64,000 nt of DNA from NCBI GenBank assembly GCA_029948255.1, contig JALIZF010001460.1, positions 1 to 64,000 on the forward strand, given 5' to 3'. The translations under genes were made by a program, and so were the position numbers. The notes beneath the pieces were generated by a model that had not been told where the DNA came from, searched no databases, and was given only the letters and a program-made list of their open reading frames with translations. Shown one piece after another: positions 14,366-26,536 of this stretch (position 1 is its first letter; each line of letters opens with the position of its first letter). Origin of the DNA: Telmatactis stephensoni. Its lineage: Eukaryota > Cnidaria > Anthozoa > Actiniaria > Isophelliidae.

Positions 14366-14773
14366 ATGGATGAAAGTGATCTGAAATCATACCGGATATT
14401 TATTATGAGTTCTTCGATAGAAACAATACGAAAGGAAAGAATGGAACTTTTCCAAGCAATCAATGGCGAACTTTTCTATAGAATGAACCATTGGCCAAAA
14501 GCTGTGAAGTCTATTTTCTGGCATAAACCATCGACTGATGAAGGAACATTTAAATTGCTTCTCTTCTTTTACGGCAATGGATGTGAAATGTCTCTTATCC
14601 AGAAATGGGTATTGTCGTCTCTAGCATGGACTGATGAAGCAACATCGAAAAAGCGCCTATCCCAGGTTATTTGGATTTCAAATACTCTTCAAAGTCAAGA
14701 ACAGAGAGACAGATGGTTTTACTACGATGTTCATAAAGGCATTTACATTTACTTGAACGGTAAAACTGTTTGA
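14366..14773 (+). CDS. Uncharacterised single-exon ORF, 135 aa
   Basis: The ATG is at 14366; the open frame extends 15 bases further upstream but without an ATG. The product is soluble-looking, with a Trp/Phe-rich core (WPKAVKSIFWHKPSTDEGTF, then LLLFFYGNGCEMSLIQKWVL) and a tail ending in WFYYDVHKGIYIYLNG. Composition and codon use look coding. I recall similar short proteins in cnidarian gene sets but know no function. A possible splice donor (G|GTAAAA) at 14760 would end the exon in phase 1, so this could instead be a 5' exon of the KDZ-like gene 1.3 kb downstream. It lies between the two large divergent genes and may belong to the same element. Confidence 0.55.
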   Translation: MDESDLKSYRIFIMSSSIETIRKERMELFQAINGELFYRMNHWPKAVKSIFWHKPSTDEGTFKLLLFFYGNGCEMSLIQKWVLSSLAWTDEATSKKRLSQVIWISNTLQSQEQRDRWFYYDVHKGIYIYLNGKTV

Positions 14774-15628
14774 AGAAGAAAAGTGGCAAATCTAAAGATT
14801 TTAGATGACACGAGTATACTGAAATTTACATATACAGTCTATTGAAACAGAATTATCTCTCTGTGATACACTCTAATGTTTTGGTGTGTTTTTTTGGTTT
14901 TTGTTTTGTTTTGTTATTTGACTATCACACTTTAAACTGTTTGTTTCATCTGGGATTAATGAAGACCACCCAATGTTTGTAATTAATCGTTAAAGTTGAT
15001 TTTTGAATTGAGATATTTGTATATTAGGTAGGCATCGTGCATAGTATTTTTCATTCATATAGTACTATCTATATGCGGCCATTTTTGGGTCTTTGTAGTA
15101 TTTTGTAAATGATGATTTTTATTAAATTTCTCAGTATAGATTACTGTGGTTTGTTTCGTTGTTATAAAGAAGTATTACTAATACTTAGATAATGATAATA
15201 AATATTCTTTTTGATTAATTTATTTGAATGTCAGGGTTTAATGTGATTTGTGTTTTAGTGTCAGTATTTTAAATTATAGGTTTTCGGTTAATGATTGAAG
15301 GTGGAAGTTAAAAATGAACACAAAATCGGGAAAAAATATTTCTAGGATTTTCTGTGTTAATATAGTGGATTTAGCAAACTTCCAATATTATTGAAATGAA
15401 AGGTTTTAATAAGTATTCTTTTTTTTACTTTGGTTTGGTAGGTAAGAAATTCCAAATGAGGTATTCAGTACGCTAGAGACGATTAGTTGTATGAACTTTT
15501 TCAGCGTGATTTTGAACACAAAATTTTGTTCGAAACCGACAATGTGATGGAATAGATATGGTTGACTTTGGAAATCACAGGTACAAAAAGCATTTTGACA
15601 ATTTTTTTTTAGATATTACTGACGGCAC

Positions 15629-15996
15629 AGATCGACTTCACGCGGTGACGTCACGAGGGGTCTAAACTCAAACTAAATTCGGAGAAGGCTGATTGTTTGA
15701 TATTTTGTATGTATCATGAAAAGAAGTCGTCCTTGGAAATTTGGTCTGATTCTGTTCACTCGCTTGGCAAATTATATGCACCAAAATTCTGGCCCGTCAT
15801 CGGCAGTCACGCAGTTTTCAAACGACAACAAGCCCACATTCAAATATTCGTGTCTTCGTGGTGAAAAGCGCTTTTTACTCAATACTTTTAGAGTTGCAAA
15901 GATTTAGTTGTTCTTTTAGGTACACGTATTTTTATTTTATTTGATACTCTGAAATCGACTTTATTTTTCTCTATGACGTCAGTGAAATCGATCTAT
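15629..15996. repeat. MITE, family A (AGATCGATTTCA ends), copy 1
   Basis: The ends are inverted (ATCGACTTCACG...TGACGTCAC at left, TGACGTCAGTGAAATCGAT at right). The interior matches, in opposite orientation, the element at 47751-48320 over long stretches, including the segment around ATGAAAAGAAGTCGTC. A short open frame inside (15716-15907) exists only because of the repeat. Confidence 0.75.
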
Positions 15997-16100
15997 TTTA
16001 AAAGTTATGGGGTTCCTGTGTTTGGTGACTATGGTAACAGGTACGAGCATCATATTTTGTTTTGAGTGAGGCTCGCCCGATGGTTTGAGAAGGTCAAGTA

Positions 16101-19100
16101 ATGAGGTCGTTAACAGATATTGGTATTTTTCCGAAACTTTTACTAGTCTTCAGTATATTTGGAGAAAAGTTTCTTGCCGTGAAAAATCTGTGCTATGTTA
16201 TCAAACGTTATGTCTACGGTGAAGCACCACAAGTAGTTCAAACACTAGATGCTAAAGAGCTGGACGTGGCTTCATTCTCAGCTGAAGTGAGGAGTGTTGT
16301 CACTATTTTTCCTGATTTGTTGAAGAAGTCTTCGAACAGCTTTACAAATCTTCATGATTACGGAATAAGATGCAATTTTCCAACTGGATGTCTGCTACTA
16401 TCAAACCGTGATTCGTGCCGGTTATGCCAAAGAAAACTGACTGTGGACAAAAACTGTCACCCAGTAGTTGTATATCATCTTCAACATGGTGCTATAGTTG
16501 GATCAAGGGTCACGAAATTTTGCAGAACATGTAAGATTTATGAACAATACGGTTATTGGTCAAGAAACAATGAAAAACACTATGATGAATTGGCATTGGA
16601 GAACGAGTATTTGTTATCATCGGAAGAAACGGCATTCGACATAAACGTTCTGAAAGAAATGTCAAATTTTCTTATTGTTGGAGCCGTTCCTTTTGCAACC
16701 TATACGTCATCATATAATAGACGTTTTGATTATCACAAAGAAAATACAAGAGAAGATAGTGGTCCTAAAAGGTATTTATAAATTCCAAAGGTAGCATGTA
16801 TATCATTTATTTCAATGATTTTATTTAGAGTGTTTATTTATAATTGACATGCAGGCACTTGTAAGCTTATATTGAATTTTGGAAAACAAAATCGTTGTCA
16901 TATGATAAAGTTCCATGTGTTTTTCTCCTGAGATTTTGTGATTTTTCTAAAACTTCAACTGACATTAATTGATTTATGTAGTTTTTGCTTGAAATTATGA
17001 GAGGTATAAAGAGATTTTAAAAAAAATCTTATGTACACACAAAAATATTGATATGTTCACAATTTTGAAATTGGAAGTTCCTTTATGGAGGTGGAATCAA
17101 GTGTGTAAATGGAGACAAATAATAGCATAACACTTTTTTAAACAATTTGTAATTTGTAATTGTTAAAAAGCACTTATCAGTTATAGTCATCAAGATTATA
17201 AAAAGAATATTCATCTGATAGTCATTTACATGGGCAATGCATTAGTCATTGAAACAATTCAATATATCCTTATGAGAAATGAAGGGCATTTAACTGAAGA
17301 TGCATTTGAAACATGTTTAATGCCCACGTATAGTGGAGCAGCTTTTGCTCTATTATGGCAATAAATGTCTTTTAGGCCACCTCCATTTAAATTCGTTGTT
17401 CCTTTGCAAACAAAAAATGAAGAGAAACAAATGAAATAGAGGCAGTTTTTTTTATTTTGAGTAGATAAAATAGTGACTCAGATATTTGTTTATTGAGGGT
17501 GGAAAGGTTTCTCATAAGGATGGATACTGGCTTTTCCCTTCTCCTTTTCCCTTTTGTTCCCCTCCAAATTTCCTCTCTTTCTCCTCACTTCTCGCTCCCC
17601 CAAGTGCCTGTTTATAAGCTAATGCAATCATTTTATTGTGTGGTCATTGATATTTTAAGAAAAGTGAACAATTTTGATGTTTAGTGCTTGAATGTTAGTT
17701 GTTATGAACATCCATTATAAACAGAACTAATTAGAGATTGACATTATATGGTGCTAATGTTATGAATGAAATGTTAATGTCTTTCTTCTGATTTCTATAG
17801 AAGAAAGAAAGATGATCCTGTCAATGATGTTTTGTCATCCAGAAAGTTCCTTGATAGAAGAAGATTAGAGGAAGCATTTCTTTTGTTTGCAACATTAGAA
17901 GTTGTCAGAAGCCATGAACTCAATCTTCCACACTACCCATGTGATAGAAATGAACTGGCAAAGATGATATGTGAACCATTTCACGTATCCTTTACTAGGA
18001 AATGGGGAGGTACGTAATGGTGTTAGTAAAACTGTTGTTTTTTAAATAATTTTGATGAGTTTGAAAAAAAGCACGATAGTCAATGTAGTTGTTACATGAA
18101 GTTATGAATTTGTTTTAATTTTAAGCTGTGTGACTTAACATAGAAGTATGTAATCTTGGAAATTAAAACTGCATTGTATATGGTGTACATTTTAAAGCCA
18201 ATCAGTTTTAGTTTTCAATGATCATGGTATCCTTGGTACAAGACTATTTTTGCTGTTTTAACACATTTGATGGCTAAAGAAAGCTAAATGTTTGCAATCT
18301 AAAGTTTTTTATATTATTTCAAAAAGTAATTGCATGACTTAGCAATTTTATTGATTTTGTAAGTCAATTACACAGCAAATCAGTAACATTATACTCAAAC
18401 AAAATTTATGTCACCTGAGTAATAAAAATTGCAGATTTGCTTATCAGGTTCCAATTTTATTTATTTTTCTTTATTATTTTGATCTAGGAAATTAGGTTTC
18501 ACATGGTTTTTGTAATATTTTCAATAAGATTTTTCCAGAAATACAAAGATATTGGTAATTTACATATTAAGGAAATCCCATGTCCTATTGTATTATTACA
18601 TGTTACAGCTTTGGGCAATATCATTAAATAAATTCATGAGGTAAATAAAAGCCCACTAAAAAGGGTTGCAAACATCTTGTGATGATTAAATTTGTTAGAG
18701 GAATTTTAAAAAAAAACTATTTTGAGCTCTTATAAATAATTGGAAAGAATTTTAAGGGATCTTACACAATCTTGACAATTTTTTAAATTTAATTGTATTG
18801 TAGATCACAAATGTGCAACACCTGGGTGTAAAGATGTGCTGGTTTTGGATGGCAATATGAAGAACGCAAGACAAGTTTGTGCTTGTAAAGGAACAAGCGA
18901 GTTGAAGTTTGGTAGTGGATCCGTTGTTGTAGGTAAATATAAAATAATGTTGTCTATGTTTAGTGCTTGAATAGCAAAACAAAATGTAAAGTTTGGCATG
19001 TCAAATGACTGTTGTTCCATTAAAGTTAGACAAATAGTCTGTATTTTATAATTATGGTCAGATGGAATCAATGAAGTTTATGATTCAAACACATTTAGGT

Positions 19101-22100
19101 TTTTATAATAAGGAAATACTTTTATGTCTATTTTTATATTCCTTTTCTTTTATTAATAACCAAGGAATTGACAAAGGAAATATTAAATAATTCCTTTTCA
19201 ATACATTCACAGCAAAGTGAGCTTGCGATCATGAAGAACAAATAATGGATTTTTGTCTTGAACGTTTTCCGTCTGTTTGCAGAGTAGTATAGATGTTAAT
19301 GGTGGATTTAATAGTACATAAGTCTTGTGTTGGAAATGAAGTCATTTATAAAAATAATTTGTATTGAAATTAGCTACTTAGTATATAATTTCTGGTTTAG
19401 AGAAAGAAATTTATACAGTAAATATTTCTAAAGATTATAGTTCACTTAATATCACTTATTAAGTTAGTATTTCAAGGTAAAATTATTAGAGAACAACGGT
19501 TTTGAGCTGTAAATTATTTCAGATACTGATTAAGAACACTTTCCATCACATGAAATAGGAATATTTTCTTATATAGACTATGAATGCTTCACTGCATGAG
19601 TTTCCAAATGCATCCACATGATCAAATACGACAATTAGTTGGTCACTAATTATTCATAAGTTTGAGAATAATATCAAAAACACTTAAATCTATCTATGAT
19701 CAGTCTGTAGAAATACCCTGGATGTTTTAATTAGTGAAAATACATCTAAAATATCATAAAATATTGATTTTATAGGATGCCAAAATACTCCAGCTAAGGG
19801 ATTACGTTTATGCAAAATGCATAATGACATCTCAGTAAGCTTTCAAGATGCTGAAAGAAATGTCAGTGCAGATAAAGATGATATTCTACTGATTGTAAAA
19901 GTTTTGAATGACAAATCAACACGTCAAGGAAAGTTACTTGAGGTAAGTCATGGTTGTGGAATTTTTAGCCCTGCAATGACTATACATAAATATAAAGCAC
20001 ACTAAGCTTTGGAATTCTATAAACTCTTACATGTTAGAATGAATCTTAAAAATATGTGTTTTATTGAAAAATGTAATTCAAAATCAAATGCACCAAACTG
20101 AAGATTGTGAAACTGTCAATTTTCAAAACATTGTCTTGAAATGATACTGATATGAATTGATAAAATCAGCTTTTTACAAGATGTATCTAGGAGTTATATT
20201 TATCACATGAATCGTTATTTATATTAGCCTCGTTATCATTATTTTTTAGTACCAAAACTTTTTTGAATGTTCTTCAGTTTTTTAAAAAAATTCATAACTT
20301 TATCATTTAGCATAATTGGTCATAATTTGCAATTTTTTTTTTTTTTTTTTTTTGGATAAACAGATATATTTTGAGTTCAATTTTCAATAAAGCGATTTTG
20401 AAAACTTCCCCCACACGACTAAGTGTCTATTAATTAATTAATCCACAGACAGTGGAAAGTTAACTCTCTTAATAAATTATAATATACCTTAATTTATAAA
20501 ATCAGTGCTGTGCCTTCAGAGGGTATATATATATATAAAAGAAAGTTAACAGAAAGCTACAAAGTTATCTACAATGTATGATACAAAGAGTTACGTTATT
20601 ATTTATATATTCAGAATTCAATTTGGGAGAAGACAATATTTTTAAACCACATATTATGTATATGCTTAATATTTTCAAAAATGTAAATATTAATGTTTTG
20701 TGCTACGTTATGTTGAACTGTTACCAACTTGCCTTTAAAATGAAGTGATTGATGGTTTCAAATAATTTAATGTCATCATAAAAAACAAATTTAAGTTATT
20801 TCAATTTTAACTCTCAGGTTTTGTGGTCTGATGGAAGGAAAAGTTGGGTGAAAGAAAATGAGATGCCACCAAAATTTCTGAGTAGCCTTCAAAATGGTTT
20901 TACTTTTGAAGTGAAAAGCATCACGGAATTTGGCCAGAAAAGAGAGGAGCTTGTATTGGTTGATCCTAATAACGGGGGTATTCAGTCAAAGCCTGTAAAA
21001 CAGTTAATGAGGTAAGCAATTGCTATAGTCTTTAAATACAACTATTTGTTTATTTAATTCTGATTTATATGTCTTCAAAAGGATAATGTTTAATTCCAAA
21101 AAATACTATGGCCCATTATAAGGGAAATGGAAATTTGTGAAGACAGGAAATCAGAAAAAAACTAAATTACAGAGTTCCAGAGTGGAGTGTGAATATTTTC
21201 TGGAACTGCACAGTCATTGTTTTTATATGTGTGTGTGTGTGTGTGTATAATTCTTGGTGAGATTTCAGACACCTGTAATATAAGTTATCAGGGTAAGTAA
21301 GTTAAATTATGTAATTGCATAGACCTTTAATTTGCAACATTGATTTTAATCAGCCCCCACTAATTGTCTGTAACATTCTGATGACACCATAACTTTGTCA
21401 TTGAAATAACTTGTCCCACATCAATTACCCTTATTTTGTAGTGGTTATCATGTTAGACAATTAGTTCATTTATCATATATTTTTATAGTTCTGGTTTTGG
21501 TAAGAAATTAGAAGATGATGGTTACGTTATTGAAGAAGGTGTAAGGAAGAAACTCTTATGTGGCACAGAGAAAGGGAGACACACATGTAAAAACAGTAGA
21601 ACTGCAGGTATTAAATGAAGTTATAGGATATGTAAATATTGACTTTAAAGTTTAGTCAATTTAAATGCTGAAAACATGTTCTTGTTATAATTTGTTTATG
21701 TCATTCTATAGGAAATGAAATGGTTTTGAGTAAAATTTGGAATTAAGTCATATGAATAAGTGAGATTACAAACGGTTCCAATTTGCACGTGCCTTAATTA
21801 GCAAGTGTCTTGAGTTTTTTTAAATTCTACAAGATCAAGTTTAATTCAAAATTGCTTGTTGTTCAATTGCACATGCATGCACTAATTGACAAAAATTAAA
21901 TAAGAAACAGAACAAATTTTCTGTTTTCTTCCTTTTTCCCAATCAAAATTGCTTGTTTGTGGTTGGGAAGTGTGTAGTTTTGATGCTACATACTATGAAC
22001 ATAAGAATTAGGTAAAAGTGCTTCATTTTGATGATGAATGTACAAACGTAAATTTCACTAAATTTACTTTTTCTGCACTAATTTCCTTTTCTGAACAATA

Positions 22101-24704
22101 CTTCCTTGGATTAGCCCAGATGTAGTCTATCAGCATTGTTAATTTTTTATTAAGGTATTAGTTTAAATATATAAATTGTTTTATTATTTTATTTACTAGG
22201 TATAATAGTGTTTGAGAAACCATGCTCAATTGTTGTGGATATTCAAGAGTTGTATGGTTCTGAAAGCAAAAGTCAGGTGTATGGCCACCTTCAAAACCTA
22301 CTTGAAAAGCCAGAATTATCAGAGATCAGTAAGTGCCATGTTAATTATATTGGTTCTATTTTCAGGGGCTTTATGAAGGTTAAAGGGCAGGTCCCAGTTT
22401 ACCTTGGCTTTTTGTTTCTCAATGATTGCTGATAAAATTCTTTGTTGATACCAAGAATGATGATGATGATGATGATATTGTTATTACTATTATTGAAAGG
22501 AATATTTTATCAAAAGGGGAGGACAGCCTGTAGTAATTGATTCATCACTGATTTCCAGTATATAAGCTACTGGTATATTGTCTGATTGGCCAATTCAAAC
22601 AGCCGATGACAGGATATCTCAAACATTTGGATGAAAAAACCAGCGTCAATAAAGAGATATTTGATCTTTCTCTCTGGTTTTGGATGATTTTATGTTCAAA
22701 TAATAATATGAAGTAGTTCTTTGTAGACTGATGGATCTGAATTTAAGTTAAACTTTTTTGAATATTGAAAATGAGGTAAAGAAATTCATTACTAACAGCA
22801 AAAGTGTTCACCTTTGATGACCGCAATCAAAAGTAAATTATCTGAGAAAAATTTATTTTTAATTGAATGGCTGTATTCCAATCACTAACACATTGTTTTG
22901 GTTTATCATTTTGGTTTCTGAATCTTGTGAGAAGTTTATCAGTAAGTACAACCAAAGAAGCTGAAAAGATGCTGTGTTTATTTGATGTTGACAGCTATAA
23001 GCCACACTTTAAGAGGCAGATAAGGTTATAATGAATAAAACTACTACAGGCCCTTCCTGCCCTTTTCCCCTAGCCAACTCCTTCCTTCTCACCCCTCCCC
23101 TCCCTCCAGAGCCTGTTGGGCATGACAGGCTGAAACATATGCAATCCCTTCCTTTCATTCTTCCTTTTAAGGAATGTTTGCATGATTGTATATATCCTTT
23201 TCTCAATTAAAACTTTTGTTTTGATATATATCAATGCAAACTAGTAAGTTAATTATGGGATAGTTCCAATTATACAAGAGGTGATATACATTTATTAATA
23301 TCAAATTCATAATTATTTTAAGGAACCCTGTGTTATGATGACGCATGTCATCTGAAAAAATATTGCTTGGGTAGAGCTAACCTTTCGACTATGGCAACAA
23401 GGATAGCCAAGATGGAAATGCTATGTGATAGATTCCATTTTGGCAATCATGTCGATGTATGGTGCAGAAGGAACTGCAACCCATATAAATCTGATGCACT
23501 TAAGGTAAAACTGTTATAGTAATTTTTACAGAATTAGTCAAATGTATACTAAATAAACACTTATTTTGAAAAATCTGATGCAGTTCACAACAACAAGCGT
23601 CATCTTTGACCAAATGGATGCTGATCTATGTTACACTGATAATAAATAAATCAGACTGGTTTCTCTAAAGGTGGTTACACAATGTGAGCATTCTCATGTG
23701 CTTGAAAATATATTGCACTCAATTCGATAGTTCAAAACAAGCCTGATTTGAGTGAACTACAAGCAATAAACATGCATTCATTTCAGTTTTGGATTGATGC
23801 TTGTTGCTTTTAACAGCAACAACGTTTTTTTAAGTAAGTGTATTTTATATGCTTCAAATTAATCATTGATATAATTAAAGTAAATTATAACTCTAAATTT
23901 ATACCTTTGAAAGGTAATTAATTTGTAATGCTGCTAATTCAACCAGGACCACTTAGATGAACTGATATTTAATCAATTTATTGCAGCTCTCAACTCTTCA
24001 TTGTTATAAGCATGTATTAGAACACTATTAATTTGAGTGTTTAATAATTGCCCTATCACATAATGACGTCACACCAAAACATTCTATTGTTTTGACGCTA
24101 AGGATTATGGTTGCCAGAGGGGATCAGAGTGATTGCATATCAAGTAAAATGCAGAGAGCAATCACTGATACATGATATATATCAAAACTCAATACATTGA
24201 AGTTCTACTTTGAAAAGGGATATTAATAGGTCCCAATTTCCACTGTTTCTGAGCATCTATCCAAATGTAAACAGTGACGTCATTATGCGATAGGGCAATT
24301 CAGTTATTAGATCTAAGTATGTATGGTTATAATGTCAAGTGACCCCAATTAGAGCACTGTAAGAACATAGGCTGTTATAATTTGAACATCATTTAGAAAT
24401 GATTTTTTATGTGTGTACATGTAAATATTGTGTATATGTCACAGAAATGTTAATTTAAACAAACATTTCATATTGTTCATCTGCATTTTTAGTACTTATG
24501 TTAATCTATTGTTGTTGTTGTTTTTTTTTTTTTTTTTTGTAGGATGTAAACACAGAAGTATGCGAACAGCTTTTTTCTTGGCTGTCAAGATTTTCTATCA
24601 TATCTAAACATATGAATAGGTGGCGATTTCTTTTTATAATGCTGTATGTATTAGACAACCACAATGAAGATGTGAAAAGAGGCATTATAAATAATGAATT
24701 TTAA
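16101..24704 (+). CDS. KDZ transposase-like protein with CxC5/CxC6 clusters, nine exons, 653 aa
   Basis: Exons: 16101-16771, 17801-18009, 18804-18932, 19776-19942, 20818-21011, 21489-21607, 22200-22328, 23323-23504, 24543-24704. All junctions are GT-AG, phases agree and the total is 1962 nt. Residues 90-155 form a CxC5-like cluster (C106, C109, C141, C144, then EQYGYW). Residues 294-352 form a CxC6-like cluster (DHKC...PGC...DGN, then C and CKMH). Residues about 371-412 resemble a chromo domain (LWSDGRKSWVKENEMP). The C-terminus has the KDZ DDE-type core: VVDIQELYGSES (D near 510), CYDDACHLKKY (D545 or D546), FHFGNHVDVWC and NTEVCEQLFSW (E608). KDZ proteins are cut-and-paste transposases. An intact many-intron copy may be domesticated. 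Poly(A) signal AATAAA is at 24788. The first exon could extend upstream. Confidence 0.82.
21174..21208. repeat. Short inverted repeat resembling MITE ends
   Basis: GTTCCAGAGTGGAGTG and GAATATTTTCTGGAAC form a small palindrome just after exon 5 of the KDZ-like gene. The outer words match the ends of the element at 33538-33716, so this may be a deleted copy of that family. Confidence 0.4.
24046..24300. repeat. MITE with AATTGCCCTATC ends in the last KDZ intron
   Basis: The terminal inverted repeats are about 26 bp: AATTGCCCTATCACATAATG plus ACGTCAC at left, and its near-perfect complement at right (one or two mismatches). The element is about 255 bp, has no coding capacity, and carries TGACGTCA in both arms (24064 and 24275). 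Confidence 0.8.
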
Positions 24705-25002
24705 CTATTTTATGTTTCATGAATTTATAATTAGGTTATTGTAGCATTATAATTTTGTTTAATGAGAAATGCATTTGTTAATATTGTAATAAAGAACTCT
24801 GATATCAAAGTAGTGGTTTATAGTAGTTTTGCTTGGATTTATAGGGGTGGATGCAAGGGATCGAGGTGCATTGAATCATTTGATCCCCTTTTGGACAATG
24901 GTCATATAACTTTTCACAAATAAACACTTTTTTCATCAATAGTTTGGGTCGACAAAGTGTTAAAACATACCCCCTCTTTAAATATGCTGGACCGCCACTG
25001 TT
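24705..25002. other. 3' UTR of KDZ-like gene and flank
   Basis: The first ~90 bases up to the AATAAA at 24788 are the likely 3' UTR. Beyond that, GGGGTGGATGCAAGG near 24844 and the reverse of GTGGCGGTCCAGC near 24990 form weak inverted ends, perhaps a degraded MITE. Nothing else is visible. Confidence 0.4.
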
Positions 25003-25224
25003 TTAAGTATAAGAAGACATTAAAACATATATAATAGCTCTATTGACATTAGGCACTCTGCCTTCTTCTTCTTCGTCATCATCATATTCTTCCTCTTTGT
25101 CATTTGGAATGACTCTCAGAACATCATCTTCGTTCGAATCAGATTCGCTTTCATGACTTTCTTCAGATGATGTCTCTGTTTCTGATGAAGAGTTTTGGGG
25201 CTGTCTTGTAGAGGTCCAGTTGCA
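25003..25224 (-). pseudogene. Acidic Ser/Glu/Asp-rich reading frame, likely remnant
   Basis: This frame is open for 74 codons without a start ATG. It encodes a patterned acidic tail: SSSETETSSEESHESESDS, then NEDDVLRVIPNDKEEEYDDD and a run of Glu. Such composition is common in C-terminal tails of nuclear proteins. A possible acceptor (ACAG before CCCCAAAAC) would make it a terminal exon. The sequence upstream on this strand is a tandem repeat with no companion exon, so a remnant is more likely. I do not recognise the protein. Confidence 0.3.
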
Positions 25225-25268
25225 TCAGTGATTGTGTAGGCAATGATTCCGCGGTTTCACAAATTCAG

Positions 25269-25990
25269 GAGACTTTTTGAAAACGGCAATACACAAAATT
25301 TTAATAGTTTGGCCCTGACTTTTCTACTTTTAGTGGAATTGCTCGTTTGGATCTCAATGAAGACTTTATTTAGTAATGTGGCAGCTTCGCTTCGTTGTAA
25401 TTTCTGAATTCAGCAATCGATAATCTGAGTGACGTTTCTACGAATATCACTTTGGAATGACCGGTTTAGAAGCCAATTAAGTCTTTATTCAGTCGCTGGT
25501 GTTAGAATACAATTAGAGAATCCCTGAATGGGCTTTTTGAAAACGACAAAACATTATATTCATAGCAATTAATCCAGGCAGCTTTGCTTCGAAGGAGATA
25601 TCAAATTCACGAGTCGATAATCGGTGACTGCTTTTCTACGAATATTACTTTGGAATGACCGGTTTAGATGTCAATGAAGTCTTTATTTAGTCGCTGGTGT
25701 TAGCACACAAATTAATAAATCTCTGAATGGGCTTTTTGAAAACGACAAAACAATATATTCATAGCAATCCAGGCAGCTTTGCTTCGAAGGAGATATCAAA
25801 TTCACGAGTCGATAATCGGTGACTGCTTTTCTACGAATATTACTTTGGAATCGACCGGTTTAGATGTCAATGGAGTCTTTATTTAGTCGCTGGTGTTAGA
25901 ACACAAATTAATAAATCTCTGAATGGGCTTTTTGAAAACGACAAAACAATATATTGATAGTAATCCAGACAGCTTCGCTTCGTAGTAGAT
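25269..25990. repeat. Tandem repeat, period about 196 bp, 3-4 copies
   Basis: The phrase GAATGGGCTTTTTGAAAACG recurs at 25526, 25725 and 25921 (steps of 199 and 196), with a diverged first copy near 25269. Each unit also contains CTTTGGAATGACCGGTTTAG and GTCTTTATTTAGTCGCTGG. The last two copies are nearly identical, which suggests recent unequal exchange or replication slippage. It lies about 550 bp upstream of the RCAN start codon. Confidence 0.85.
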
Positions 25991-26460
25991 ATCATGTTCA
26001 CGAATCGACGAATCGACTAATAAGATGCACGGATCGTAAAGAACATTCACGATTCGTACGAATCGACACGAATCGTACGATTTACAGCCCGGGCCCTGAT
26101 GGCCCTGAATGCAATAACCACAGGGTGACCAAGCAATGGTGGTGTATGAATAACCACAGGGTGACCAAGCAGTGGTGGTGGTGTGTACAATGAGATAAGA
26201 ACCACAGGAAGACCACACATAAGCGGCAATTGATATCTTATTCTAATTAGAATATTTAATTTTATTCCAAAGAGGATAATATATAAATATGCACAATTTG
26301 TGCATATAAATAAGATTCACAGTGCATATTAATAAGATTCGCAATTTCTGCATATCAATGAGGTTCACGATCTGTTACGAATCGTAAACCACCGGTTACG
26401 AATCGACTCGATTCGTGTGTATTGGACATGTCTGAGTGAATAATAACGCATTTCTCTACA
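25991..26460. repeat. Repeat-rich RCAN upstream region
   Basis: Two kinds of repeat are present. ACGAATCG words in both orientations occur near 26000-26080 and 26370-26420 and look like subterminal repeats of a small transposon. Between 26113 and 26180 a 45-bp unit (AACCACAGGGTGACCAAGCA) is present about twice. The RCAN promoter is expected at the right side, but no TATA box is evident. Confidence 0.5.
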
Positions 26461-26536
26461 ATTTGTAACGTCATTTCAAAGACATTTTCGCAGATTGAAA
26501 CACGCTAGTTATTTTTGTCTCTGTGGTCTACAAAAC

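Noticed and set aside
23009..23206. 65-aa minus-strand frame inside a KDZ intron
   Set aside because: Low-complexity Gly/Arg sequence from a pyrimidine-rich tract; no homology signal.
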